Source: a virus
DNA length: 64,000 bases
IMG/VR virus record: IMGVR_UViG_3300034111_000335
Location: 54,887 to 118,886 of that record
Direction: 5' to 3' (one strand)
Positions 19,517 through 29,099 of this stretch are shown here, piece by piece; within the stretch, counting starts at the first letter, position 1; every line of letters begins with the position of its first letter. The notes under the pieces were generated by a model, which was not told the DNA's origin, did no database searches, and was given only the letters and a program-made list of their open reading frames with translations. A program made the position numbers and the translations under genes.

Positions 19517-22500
19517 ATGATTTGTCCTAACTTAAGTGATAGTAAGATACGTGCTGAGTTTACTCACCTTAGTAACCTAGTAGGAGAAGACTTTGCTTAT
19601 TTCGTATGGAATAGGAATGGTGGATACCCTCTAGATAAAACTGTGATAAAAATAAAAGGAAAAGAAACAGTAGTTGACAATCCTTTATATGCTCATTTTT
19701 TAGACTCTTACAAAAATGTAAAGCAAGCTACTTTAGCTACTTCTATTTTTTACAGTAAGAAGTTACATAAGAATAATCCTAACTTCAAAGATCTTCCAGT
19801 CCAAGAGCAGGCAAACATTATACACAACTTTGTACAGGAGAATGAAACTCTAGAGAAAGCTTCTGAAAGAGTAATGAAGTTTATTGCTCAGGGTTTTAAG
19901 GCAGAAAGAATCATAAGCGAAAATCTACAAAAGGTTGCTTTTGATGAAGCACGTAAGATTGCTAACGGTAGACAGTTGTTAGATTCTTATATGTGGTTTA
20001 AGAGTTCTCCTTTATCTCAGCACTTAGACTTTGTGAACATGCAGAACAAAGAAGAAAGTTCTTTTGCTACATGGACTAAGTCTGCAATTACTTTATACAA
20101 AGGATCTGATTACTCTGATCTATACCATGAAGGATGGCATGAATTCACACAACGATTCATGACTAAGGAACAAAGGACTGCTTTATACCAAACGGTTAAA
20201 TCAAGACCTTCTACCGCTACTATTAATGGAGTTCAAGTACCTTACTATGCTTTGACTAATCGTCAGATAGAAGAAGTACTTGCAGAAGAATTTAGAAGGT
20301 TTGCTTTAAATAAGTCTAACCCTGAGGTTATCCCTCCAGTAGTAGAGACTCCTGTAAGAAATGTTTTCCAAAGAATTTGGGACTTCCTTACAAGTTTGTT
20401 TATAGTAAGCCCACAAGAAGTTGCTCAGCAAGATCAAGACGCATTAGTAGAGGGTGTTGTAGGTTTATTTGAGAAACTATATGCTAACCAACTATCTGAG
20501 TATAGACCTAATGCAAGTAACATCTCTGAGAAAGTATTAAATAGAAATAAAGAATTCCAAATTAACTACAAAGCAAAGGACGGAAGAATAATTCCTTTTG
20601 GTTACAATGCTTTAGAGGCTGCTGAAATCTTTAGTGCTATTGACTACTTCTTAGCAGACGCAATGGATAACTTTACAGATGCAGAAGGTAATCCAACTAA
20701 GCTAGAGATGTCTTTCTTAATGGATCCTAAACTTAAGTCTATATATCTACCTAAGTTGTATGAGAGTGCCAGGGATTCTATGTTGCAGTATATCAATGCT
20801 TTACAAGGTGAAGTACCTACTGCTGATGAAGCTACTGCTGCTGTTTTAAACTCTAGAATCAAAAACTTAAAAGGACTTGTAGTACGTACTGCAGAGAATG
20901 ATGGTTGGGCAGAGGTAGTTAAGAATCACCAAAAGAACTCTAAGGGTGGAGTATTCTACTCAGGTAATAACTTAAACACTGCTGACGTAGACAATCGCTT
21001 AGATGAAACTAACGAAGAAAACTTTACTAGGGATAGTAGAAGTTTTGCAAATGCAGAGGATGTAGATCCTATGAGCTTAGCTTCTCCTGAAATTCTACAA
21101 CTTATTAAGACTCTTCCTGGAATCTATTATAATAACAAAGGAGAACTTATTACAGCTACAGGTAACTCTTTTGGTTTACCACAAGCAGGAGACTTCCTTA
21201 GAAATAAAAACTTAGTTTTAAATAAGGTAAGTGGAGCCATTAATTATGAGGAAGCTATTCAGAGACTTAGAAACTCTCTAGATATTGCTCCACAATTGCA
21301 GAACTTAATCAACAGATTACCTAATACCTCTGACACACTTTCGTTGGCTCAGATGGCTTTAAAAGCACAATTTATGCAGTTTGCAGCTATGCCTACTGTG
21401 GCTCCTTACGAAGTTAAGTCTAGGATTAAGTCTACAGCTGCTAAAGTGTCTAAGAATAAGGACAGTGTAATGGAGCACGTAACTTTCTTGAACAATACAA
21501 TGTCTCAAGAAAAACTTATTGAACACTTTGATCAGAACTTTGTAACTAACAGACTTCGTAAGTATAGAATAACTGATCCTACAGAAAGTACATTAGCTGT
21601 ATTTGACTCTGCTGGAATACTTAGCGACTATGCTGCATACAAAGAAGTAGGCTTTACTTCTGATAAAGCAGTGTTTGAATTCTTAAACGATGCTTTTGGT
21701 ATCGACTTAGTTAATAATAAAAACCCTAACTTACTCTTTAATAAAAAAGGAGAAGTACAGCTTAGTGTAAATCCTATCTTTACTCCTACCAACATAAGAA
21801 ACATCAATAAGATTGCAAACAATGCTTTGTTTAAGTTAAATCTTATTTCTATGCTTCCATCAGAAGTAACTGTTCCTACTGTTGGGTCTAATCCTTTGTT
21901 GACTTTATCTTCAGACATATCTAAGCAACTTAAAGCTCAGATAGACGCACTGCCTAATAATCCAAAGAACAAAGAAATTAAAGAGTACTTAGCTAAACAC
22001 TTTAAGGCTGCAACACTAGACAACGAAAGAACTTCTGCTTTCTCTACGTTTGAAAAGATTTACAATATCTCTAACTCTGCTTCTTATATTAGTCCTGAGG
22101 GTAATTTAGAATATGCAATTAGAGAATGGAATCACTTACTAGATACAGTTTCTAAGATCAACAGTGTACAGACTAAGTTTGATCTTACAGGACATTTGAA
22201 TCCTGAAACAAATAATTTTATTGAACACAGTATCATTATGAAGCGGATGTTCCGTGCTGATAATGGTGAAAGGAGACTTACTAATTCAGGAGAGGACGTT
22301 GAACTAAGAGTTACTAATATGTCTGGTTACACTATAGGAACTACTATGGGAGACAAGACAACTAACCTTACTGGAGATGGAAAACTACTACAAGACTTTA
22401 TAGCTTTTAAGAAAGATGCTGTAGTAGAAAATATGAGAGTAGGAGCTAAGAGTAGTTCTTTTGCTACATTCCTAAATGGTAACAAGTTAGACAGAGAGTA

Positions 22501-25500
22501 CTTTCCTTTAGAAGAATATAATTTTAAAAACAAAGCAGTATTGTCTTCCTCTTTCATAGCTCAGATGCAACAGTATTTGTACTTTGAAGCTATGCGTATG
22601 TTTGATGATAAGGCTAAGTCCAACAAGAAAGAAATCTTAGGATCTGATTTTATCATATTCAAAGACATGATTCCTGACTCTATTCAAAGTAGAGTTAAGG
22701 AAGCTGTGGCTAATGCTGAAAGTAAAGCAGCTCTTAAAGGTGCTTTAACAGGAATGTTTGGCATGTCTAGTAACTCTCTTTACGGAGAATTCAAGAATGC
22801 TTTAACAGATTACTTTGCAAACTCTGTACAAACTCTTAGAACTTCTTTTAAAGAAATCTTAAGCAAAGGAGAAAACAAAGACTTAGCTCAACAATTTAAC
22901 CGACTCTATCCAAAAAATAGTGGATCAGCGTATACGGATGAAGAGATTGATTCTAATCTTATGCACTTTACAACTAACTATTATGTGCATCAGGTAGAAC
23001 TACTCCACTTAACTGTAGGAGATCCTTCTAACTTCCAAATTAAAAACTCAGATTGGAGAGGATTGTTTAAACGCTTAGGTGCTACTATCTCTCCAGGAAA
23101 ACAACCTAGACTTGACTCTCAAGATATAAACTCTTGGAACACTAGTTCTAATGGTAGCCTCTCTAGAGGACTTGAAGAAATTCAAAGAGGTACAGGAAAG
23201 TCCAGACAATACGATAATAACCTTAACTACGTACAGTACGAAGATGTAAAGACTTTTGACTACTTAGATGAAAGTACAAAAGAAAGCATCAGAGAAAGTA
23301 TGAGAGAAAACTACTTGAGTGCATTAGCTACTGTTAAGGGTGCTCTTACTCCTGAGGACATAAGCAGAGAAACTGCTAAGATTGACAAAAACCTTGATGC
23401 TGTATTCGAACAAGGAAAAGAATCAGATGCTCAGGCTTATGCAGGTTTAGATTTTATTCGTTTCTACCTTAACTCTGTTGGGGAATGGCCTAATGACTTA
23501 GAACAAGCATATAAACACGAGTTAGAAGTATTCAAGGCAATTAAAAAATATAGACAGTCAAACTCAGATCAAGACAAAGCTGAAGTCTATTCCTTGATTG
23601 CAAAAAGTAATCTAGGTATTTTGACATCTTTAAAGCTTGGATACTATGGTTCTCCTACAGACTTTACTAAATACAACGTATTAGGTAAGTACTCTGTGTT
23701 TCCATTAAGTCCTTCTATGGTTTTTGACACAGACTTAGAAGATGTTATGATGGACTACTTAGACAAAGGTGTAGACTTAGCGACTTTCTCTAGCGGTAAT
23801 AAAATGGCTCTTCCTACAAAAGAACTTCCCTACTATGAAAAGAAAGTAGTAAAGGGTAAATCGGAGTATGTAGAAGGAGACAACGGGCAGTTAAAGATTG
23901 GTAAAGTAGATCCTGAAGCCGTAATTAGACTTCCTATTGACGGTCTTCGTAGACAACAGTACATTGCTCCTAAAACAAAGAATGAAGCTACTTTATCTAC
24001 ACAGATGGTTAAACTTATCTTTAGTAACTTTTATGTTGGAGGAGATATTAATCCTGCTTATGCTCACCTAGAAGAAAAGATTAACAATCTTCAAGAAGCA
24101 TTTATTGATAATATTAAAGTTATCGTAGATGTAGAGAAAGCAAAAATCTACTCTAAGATTGGTGCTACAGTAGGTGCTGATGGTAACATAACAGGTATCA
24201 ATACTGCAGACTTTACTAGCTGGTTGCATAGTGAGTTTGATAAGAAAGACGTACCTACTTCTGTGTATTCTTTCTTAAGACCTACTGTTAATAATTCTTT
24301 TGTATTCTCTGTAGATGCAGGAGTACAACGTTCTTTGATAGATCAGATTATTTCTTCTGCTTTATCTAAGCGTGTATTGAGACCTAAGTTATTTGGTGAA
24401 GCTTACATACAGTTAGCTTCTACTGGTTTTAACAAATTAGGTACTCGTATGAAGAAGCCTACTACTTCTCAATTGAAATCTATAGCTAAGGGCTTCAATG
24501 TAAGCGGTCTAAGAGACTATCGTATTGAGAATGGAGTAGTACAGCCTGCGGATGTTTTAATTCCATTTAATCCAAAGAAACACACTCCCCTATTAAACTT
24601 AGAGTGGAATGGTGCACCTATCCAAACACTAGATAGATTAAACCAAGCCTTAGAGGATGATGCTTGGGTAGCAGAACACTCTGCTAAGATTAGTATAGTA
24701 GGGGTACGTATTCCTGTTCAGGGATTAAACTCTATGGAACACTTTAGAGTACGTAGGTTCTTATCTAATGTAGGAGGTCCTGTAATGGTTGTTCCTCCTT
24801 CTATTGTAACTAAGTCTGGATCGGATTTTGACATAGATAAATTGTTTATGTATGAGCCAGAGTTAGACGATAACGGAAACTTAGTATCTAATTCTAGACT
24901 AAGTGACCCTGAGTTTAGAACACAAGTCATAGATAATATCTTGGCAAAGAATGAATTCTTAGCTCTTAGAGCAGATAGTTTACAAACTTTGTTTGCCTCT
25001 GCTGACTTTAAAGAAGCGGGCTTAGTATCTAAAGAAATTGAAACTCTTAAGAAGTTTATAGACGATTTAAAAGAAGCTAAGAATTCTGGAGACCAAGATG
25101 CAATTACAGAATTTAAAGAAAACATTGGTCCGTTAAACATGAAGTTAGGTATTGCTATTGAGAGATTTAAAACTCTTCGTAGTCAAGACCCTAAAGTAGT
25201 AGAGATGTTACAGAATTTAGTTAGTGCTAATGAAATACTTGCTGATATGAAAGACATTTCAGAGAAAGCTCTTAAGGGTTCTGCTTCTAATAATATGATC
25301 TCTGTAATAGCTTCTGTGTTGTCTGAGCCAAGTATCTTTACAGAATTTACCAAGCCTAACACTAACGTTATTCTTCCTGCTATTGCAGAAGAATATCAAA
25401 AACTAAAAGGTAAAGAGAGTCGTATTTCTTCTAGTGCTATGTTCTTGATTGAAACTTCTGTTAGAATCTTTACAGAGAATAACTTAGGTAAGAAGTCTTT

Positions 25501-28054
25501 GGGTGTAGATGCTAAGACTAACGCTTTGCATAAACTATTCCAACAAACTGGACTTAGATTTAAAAGTAATCCAGAAGAAGTAGACATAAATAAGTTCTAC
25601 TTACTTAAGTCAAACAAGAATAAAAATACTAAAGAGATTGAGTTAGGTGGTTTGTATGACGCTGATGGAGTAAATCTTATATCTGACGTAATCAACGAGT
25701 TTATTAACGGTCACGTAGATATTGAAAACGAAGACTGGATTAACTTCTTTAACGCAGATAGAGAAAGAACACCTTTAATTCTTCAGATGGTTCTTAACGG
25801 TACTCCTGTAGATGAAGCTATTTTATTGGTTAACCAACCTATCATCCAACATTATATTAGATCTAGTAAGATTACTAAAGTAGGTAAAGCATTAGGACAG
25901 AAACCTGCTGACTTGTTTAAGGACTACATTATTCCTGCACTAAACTTTTTAGGAGAAAAACCAGTCTTTGTAGAAGGTCAGATAGACGAAGCTCTTACTG
26001 TAGAAAAGGTTCTTAGCACACCTAGTATTACAAGTGCTTTATCTGCAGAAAACTTTAACAAAGAAAACTATCCTCCTAACCCTAATGTAATTAGAAGTTC
26101 TTACGAAAAGATCAAAGCTAATAGAAATAGTAAAGAAGGAACTGAAGCACTAAGAGCACAGTTAGCATTTATAACTCAGTACTATGTTGTTAAGCAACAG
26201 AACCAAATTTTATTGTCGTTAACCAGTAACATAGATTTCAACACAGCTAACTATCGTATTAATACAGAATTCTATGCTACTTCTACAGGTATTAATGAAG
26301 CGAGAGAAAACTTTAACAGTGAGGCAATTGATAAAATTCTTACAAACAGTGTTGTTTCTCCATTTAACGTCCTTGAAGCCAATCAATCTGTAGTAGATCA
26401 AGTGTGGGACTTCTTTTCTCTTCCGCTAGTTAAGGATTATTTATATAAAGTTAAGCAAGAGTATGGTAAGTATTGGAGTAGAGACAAGACAGTTAGAAAC
26501 TTTAACCAACTTATGAACTCTATGATGCTGTCTTTCTTTCAGAATATTCCAGAACTTAAACCTTTGTATGCTAAGTATAGTGCTGAATCAGGTCTATTAG
26601 ATATTAAGTCTGGAAATAACTTACGTGCTAGGTTTGACAGAATATTTAACAACACAGAAGATCCAAAGATAAAAGCCTTTGCCTCTAATAATATTATCCT
26701 AAATAACTTTACTTCTATCATGGTAGAAGGAACTAGCATGTTCTATCCTGGTATGCTAACTAACGAGAAGGATGTAGACACAGTAAACGCAGGACAAAAA
26801 GACTTCTCTGATGGACTTAATCATCCTAATCCAGAAGTAAGAGGATTCTTTAGTGATCTAGCTAATGCTGTTTTATTAGGACAAGGATCTAACATTAGGT
26901 ATCGTTCTATCCATAACTTTATTCCTATGGAAGCTCAGACTGAAAGTATGATTGAATTGTCTATTGTTCTTAAAAAGATTAAAGAGTCTATAGATAACCT
27001 AGAGACTGCAGAATTCTTAAAGGATCTTTTAAATAAGACTACAAAGACTCATGCATCTATCTACTGGCCAAGTAAACAAAACAAAGTAGTAGTTACTAAT
27101 AAGATGAAAACTTTCCCTGACTTTAGACAAGTAATAGAAGAGAAGCCTCAGATTACTAGTAACGATGACTTAGATGAAGCTATGATCTATGCACAAGAAT
27201 CTTCTAGTGATGCTCCTGAACCTGACTTCAATAGTATGGATGAGGAGTTTATCATAGCTAAGAAGCTTGAGGAAAAGAAAGCAAAGGCAACTGTTCCTCC
27301 ACAGAAAATTACTACTCAATCATCTACTATTGTTAAAATAGATTTCCAGGAAGAACCTACATCAGGATATAAAAATAGAACTATTAAGAATGCAAGTGCT
27401 GATGCTACAATAGCAATAGCCGTTGACTTTAATACAGCTGGAGAGAAACTAACCAAGTCATCTGTAGAAAGCCAGGGTAAGAAATACATAGCCAGAAACC
27501 TTGACGAGATGTTTGTTCCTGTAGATCCGTTTAACGCAAGTAAAGGATATGAGCTCAATGACAAGGCAATATTTAATATGGCAGAAAGTATTGTAGCTGA
27601 TTTGAACAACGCAAATGCCAGGACGCTTAACATAGCCGGTAATGGTATCTACACAATGAAAGGAAAATATCCTCAAGCTTTGTTAGATGGTGCCATGGAA
27701 CGTTTGCTGGAATATGTCACTCTATCTGATAACTTGAAAAACAAGATTGTTTCAGTTAGAAGTGGTGGGCAAACTGGGATAGATGAAGCAGGAGCTAAAG
27801 CAGGTATCAAACTGGGTATTCCTACTACTGTTCTTGCTCCTAAAGGATGGAAATTTAGAAATGAATCTGGTACAGATATATCTAATGAACAAGCATTTAA
27901 AGCTAGATTTGTTTCTACTCAACCATCTACTCTACCTAAAAATCTAACACTTAAGAACGGAGTTTCCTACCCAATAACAGATATAGACATACCCTTACTA
28001 GAAAGCTTAGGGTATAGTGCAAAAGAAATGAACGAAGTATTTAATAACTGCTAA
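19517..28054 (+). CDS. Virion DNA-dependent RNA polymerase with zincin-like N-terminal and SLOG-like C-terminal regions (2,845 aa)
   Basis: This single-chain polymerase is of the crAss-like type (relative: phi14:2 gp66). D1770-F-D-I-D1774, in the context 'VVPPSIVTKSGSDFDIDKL', is the Mg-binding loop on the beta-prime-like double-psi barrel. Upstream, 'RRQQYIAPKTKNEATLSTQMVKL' may be the beta-like barrel with catalytic lysines. The N-terminus adds an HExxH zincin-like motif (H204-E-G-W-H208) and a downstream Glu cluster, 'EEVLAEEF' (residues 252-259). The C-terminus adds residues about 2616-2810, with S2749-GGQTGID resembling SLOG/putative molybdenum-carrier Rossmann proteins. It is longer than the ~2,200 residues I recall for gp66. 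The polymerase is expected to be packaged, ejected and used for early transcription. The polymerase call is secure; the end domains are from motif recognition. Confidence 0.93.
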   Translation: MICPNLSDSKIRAEFTHLSNLVGEDFAYFVWNRNGGYPLDKTVIKIKGKETVVDNPLYAHFLDSYKNVKQATLATSIFYSKKLHKNNPNFKDLPVQEQANIIHNFVQENETLEKASERVMKFIAQGFKAERIISENLQKVAFDEARKIANGRQLLDSYMWFKSSPLSQHLDFVNMQNKEESSFATWTKSAITLYKGSDYSDLYHEGWHEFTQRFMTKEQRTALYQTVKSRPSTATINGVQVPYYALTNRQIEEVLAEEFRRFALNKSNPEVIPPVVETPVRNVFQRIWDFLTSLFIVSPQEVAQQDQDALVEGVVGLFEKLYANQLSEYRPNASNISEKVLNRNKEFQINYKAKDGRIIPFGYNALEAAEIFSAIDYFLADAMDNFTDAEGNPTKLEMSFLMDPKLKSIYLPKLYESARDSMLQYINALQGEVPTADEATAAVLNSRIKNLKGLVVRTAENDGWAEVVKNHQKNSKGGVFYSGNNLNTADVDNRLDETNEENFTRDSRSFANAEDVDPMSLASPEILQLIKTLPGIYYNNKGELITATGNSFGLPQAGDFLRNKNLVLNKVSGAINYEEAIQRLRNSLDIAPQLQNLINRLPNTSDTLSLAQMALKAQFMQFAAMPTVAPYEVKSRIKSTAAKVSKNKDSVMEHVTFLNNTMSQEKLIEHFDQNFVTNRLRKYRITDPTESTLAVFDSAGILSDYAAYKEVGFTSDKAVFEFLNDAFGIDLVNNKNPNLLFNKKGEVQLSVNPIFTPTNIRNINKIANNALFKLNLISMLPSEVTVPTVGSNPLLTLSSDISKQLKAQIDALPNNPKNKEIKEYLAKHFKAATLDNERTSAFSTFEKIYNISNSASYISPEGNLEYAIREWNHLLDTVSKINSVQTKFDLTGHLNPETNNFIEHSIIMKRMFRADNGERRLTNSGEDVELRVTNMSGYTIGTTMGDKTTNLTGDGKLLQDFIAFKKDAVVENMRVGAKSSSFATFLNGNKLDREYFPLEEYNFKNKAVLSSSFIAQMQQYLYFEAMRMFDDKAKSNKKEILGSDFIIFKDMIPDSIQSRVKEAVANAESKAALKGALTGMFGMSSNSLYGEFKNALTDYFANSVQTLRTSFKEILSKGENKDLAQQFNRLYPKNSGSAYTDEEIDSNLMHFTTNYYVHQVELLHLTVGDPSNFQIKNSDWRGLFKRLGATISPGKQPRLDSQDINSWNTSSNGSLSRGLEEIQRGTGKSRQYDNNLNYVQYEDVKTFDYLDESTKESIRESMRENYLSALATVKGALTPEDISRETAKIDKNLDAVFEQGKESDAQAYAGLDFIRFYLNSVGEWPNDLEQAYKHELEVFKAIKKYRQSNSDQDKAEVYSLIAKSNLGILTSLKLGYYGSPTDFTKYNVLGKYSVFPLSPSMVFDTDLEDVMMDYLDKGVDLATFSSGNKMALPTKELPYYEKKVVKGKSEYVEGDNGQLKIGKVDPEAVIRLPIDGLRRQQYIAPKTKNEATLSTQMVKLIFSNFYVGGDINPAYAHLEEKINNLQEAFIDNIKVIVDVEKAKIYSKIGATVGADGNITGINTADFTSWLHSEFDKKDVPTSVYSFLRPTVNNSFVFSVDAGVQRSLIDQIISSALSKRVLRPKLFGEAYIQLASTGFNKLGTRMKKPTTSQLKSIAKGFNVSGLRDYRIENGVVQPADVLIPFNPKKHTPLLNLEWNGAPIQTLDRLNQALEDDAWVAEHSAKISIVGVRIPVQGLNSMEHFRVRRFLSNVGGPVMVVPPSIVTKSGSDFDIDKLFMYEPELDDNGNLVSNSRLSDPEFRTQVIDNILAKNEFLALRADSLQTLFASADFKEAGLVSKEIETLKKFIDDLKEAKNSGDQDAITEFKENIGPLNMKLGIAIERFKTLRSQDPKVVEMLQNLVSANEILADMKDISEKALKGSASNNMISVIASVLSEPSIFTEFTKPNTNVILPAIAEEYQKLKGKESRISSSAMFLIETSVRIFTENNLGKKSLGVDAKTNALHKLFQQTGLRFKSNPEEVDINKFYLLKSNKNKNTKEIELGGLYDADGVNLISDVINEFINGHVDIENEDWINFFNADRERTPLILQMVLNGTPVDEAILLVNQPIIQHYIRSSKITKVGKALGQKPADLFKDYIIPALNFLGEKPVFVEGQIDEALTVEKVLSTPSITSALSAENFNKENYPPNPNVIRSSYEKIKANRNSKEGTEALRAQLAFITQYYVVKQQNQILLSLTSNIDFNTANYRINTEFYATSTGINEARENFNSEAIDKILTNSVVSPFNVLEANQSVVDQVWDFFSLPLVKDYLYKVKQEYGKYWSRDKTVRNFNQLMNSMMLSFFQNIPELKPLYAKYSAESGLLDIKSGNNLRARFDRIFNNTEDPKIKAFASNNIILNNFTSIMVEGTSMFYPGMLTNEKDVDTVNAGQKDFSDGLNHPNPEVRGFFSDLANAVLLGQGSNIRYRSIHNFIPMEAQTESMIELSIVLKKIKESIDNLETAEFLKDLLNKTTKTHASIYWPSKQNKVVVTNKMKTFPDFRQVIEEKPQITSNDDLDEAMIYAQESSSDAPEPDFNSMDEEFIIAKKLEEKKAKATVPPQKITTQSSTIVKIDFQEEPTSGYKNRTIKNASADATIAIAVDFNTAGEKLTKSSVESQGKKYIARNLDEMFVPVDPFNASKGYELNDKAIFNMAESIVADLNNANARTLNIAGNGIYTMKGKYPQALLDGAMERLLEYVTLSDNLKNKIVSVRSGGQTGIDEAGAKAGIKLGIPTTVLAPKGWKFRNESGTDISNEQAFKARFVSTQPSTLPKNLTLKNGVSYPITDIDIPLLESLGYSAKEMNEVFNNC

Positions 28055-28056
28055 AA

Positions 28057-29043
28057 ATGATTTGCCCTAACAAAAATACACCTGAGTGGAAAGCTATATC
28101 AAATGCTCATCCTACACTAGCATATTACCTGTGGAATAAGTACGAGGGTAATATACCTTCGTACTATACACAATCCGTAGGTAAGGAAGGAGTAACAGAA
28201 CTGTTTGAATCTACTCCTGAGTTAGCTAATATAGGTACACCTCAACAATACTCTCAGTACTTAGATTCTATCTTTCCTGAAAGTAAAGTAAAAGATATTG
28301 TTTATCATGGTACTCATACTAGATTCAATAAGTTTGATAAAAGTTTATCTGGAAGTAAAACAAAAGCCTCTATTAACGGTAAAGGGTTTTTCTTTTCAAA
28401 CAGTTTAGGTATAGCACAAGGATATAGACAAAGTTTAGAGCAGTCCAATATTTATAACGATGTTATATTTTATTACTATTTTAAAAGAGATCTGGCTAAT
28501 AAAAATATTAAAGATGTAACTCAAGAAGAGTGGCAAGAAATAGTATTAAATTATTTTGGATCTGAAGACTTAAATGTTCAATATTTACAAAGACAGTCTT
28601 TAGATAAAACAAAAGAACTTTTTGAAAAATTTAAAAATGATAAACAATTTAATACTGTTCAATATGTAGATGAACTTGATTTTTCAGAATATTTAAAAGA
28701 TGATTCTATAGTTTATTCAGCATTATTAGAAGTAAATAATCCTTTGGTTGTTGAAGGAAATAATTACCAAATGCTATCTATTGTTAAAAAAGAAATAGAA
28801 AAATTAGAAGAAAATAATGATTCTATTATATTTAACAATGTAGAAGATGGAATGTCTGGTAGTTATAGAGGTGTTGCCAATACTTATACAGTATTTGAAC
28901 CAGAACAAATTCACATACTAGGAAACAAACAAGACATAGAAGGGTTTAAACAATTTGTAAGCAACTCTAACCCTATGACTTCACCAGATATGTCTAACCT
29001 AGAAAATACTGAGTTCGAAGTGATTAAGTGTAGGGAAGATTAA
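28057..29043 (+). CDS. ADP-ribosyltransferase-like protein (ART-PolyVal type), probable ejected effector
   Basis: 328 residues. 'DIVYHGTHTRFNKF' (H84-G-T) followed by 'GKGFFFSNSLGIAQGY' (residues 108-123), then 'LLEVNNPLVVEG' and a C-terminal 'VFEPEQIHILGN' form the order of motifs in H-Y-(E) class ADP-ribosyltransferases found in polyvalent and phage proteins. The first ~40 residues (MICPN....AYYLWNKYEGNIP) resemble the polymerase N-terminus (MICPN....AYFVWNRNGGYP). It starts 2 bp after the polymerase stop. Its middle (about 28440-28900) is visibly more AT-rich than the neighbours, suggesting separate acquisition. The target is unknown; modification of host proteins like T4 Alt is an inference. 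Confidence 0.75.
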   Translation: MICPNKNTPEWKAISNAHPTLAYYLWNKYEGNIPSYYTQSVGKEGVTELFESTPELANIGTPQQYSQYLDSIFPESKVKDIVYHGTHTRFNKFDKSLSGSKTKASINGKGFFFSNSLGIAQGYRQSLEQSNIYNDVIFYYYFKRDLANKNIKDVTQEEWQEIVLNYFGSEDLNVQYLQRQSLDKTKELFEKFKNDKQFNTVQYVDELDFSEYLKDDSIVYSALLEVNNPLVVEGNNYQMLSIVKKEIEKLEENNDSIIFNNVEDGMSGSYRGVANTYTVFEPEQIHILGNKQDIEGFKQFVSNSNPMTSPDMSNLENTEFEVIKCRED

Positions 29044-29051
29044 AAACCAAC

Positions 29052-29059
29052 TATATTTG
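29052..29059 (+). promoter_or_regulatory. TAnnTTTG -7 box before the 1,928-residue cargo gene
   Basis: TATATTTG lies in the 56-bp gap after the ADP-ribosyltransferase-like gene and 41 bp before the next ATG. It is the third identical octamer in an intergenic gap of this arm. The -33 region is not convincing. Confidence 0.5.
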
Positions 29060-29099
29060 TAAGTAAACAAGTAAACAATTTAAATTTAAATAAAACAAG

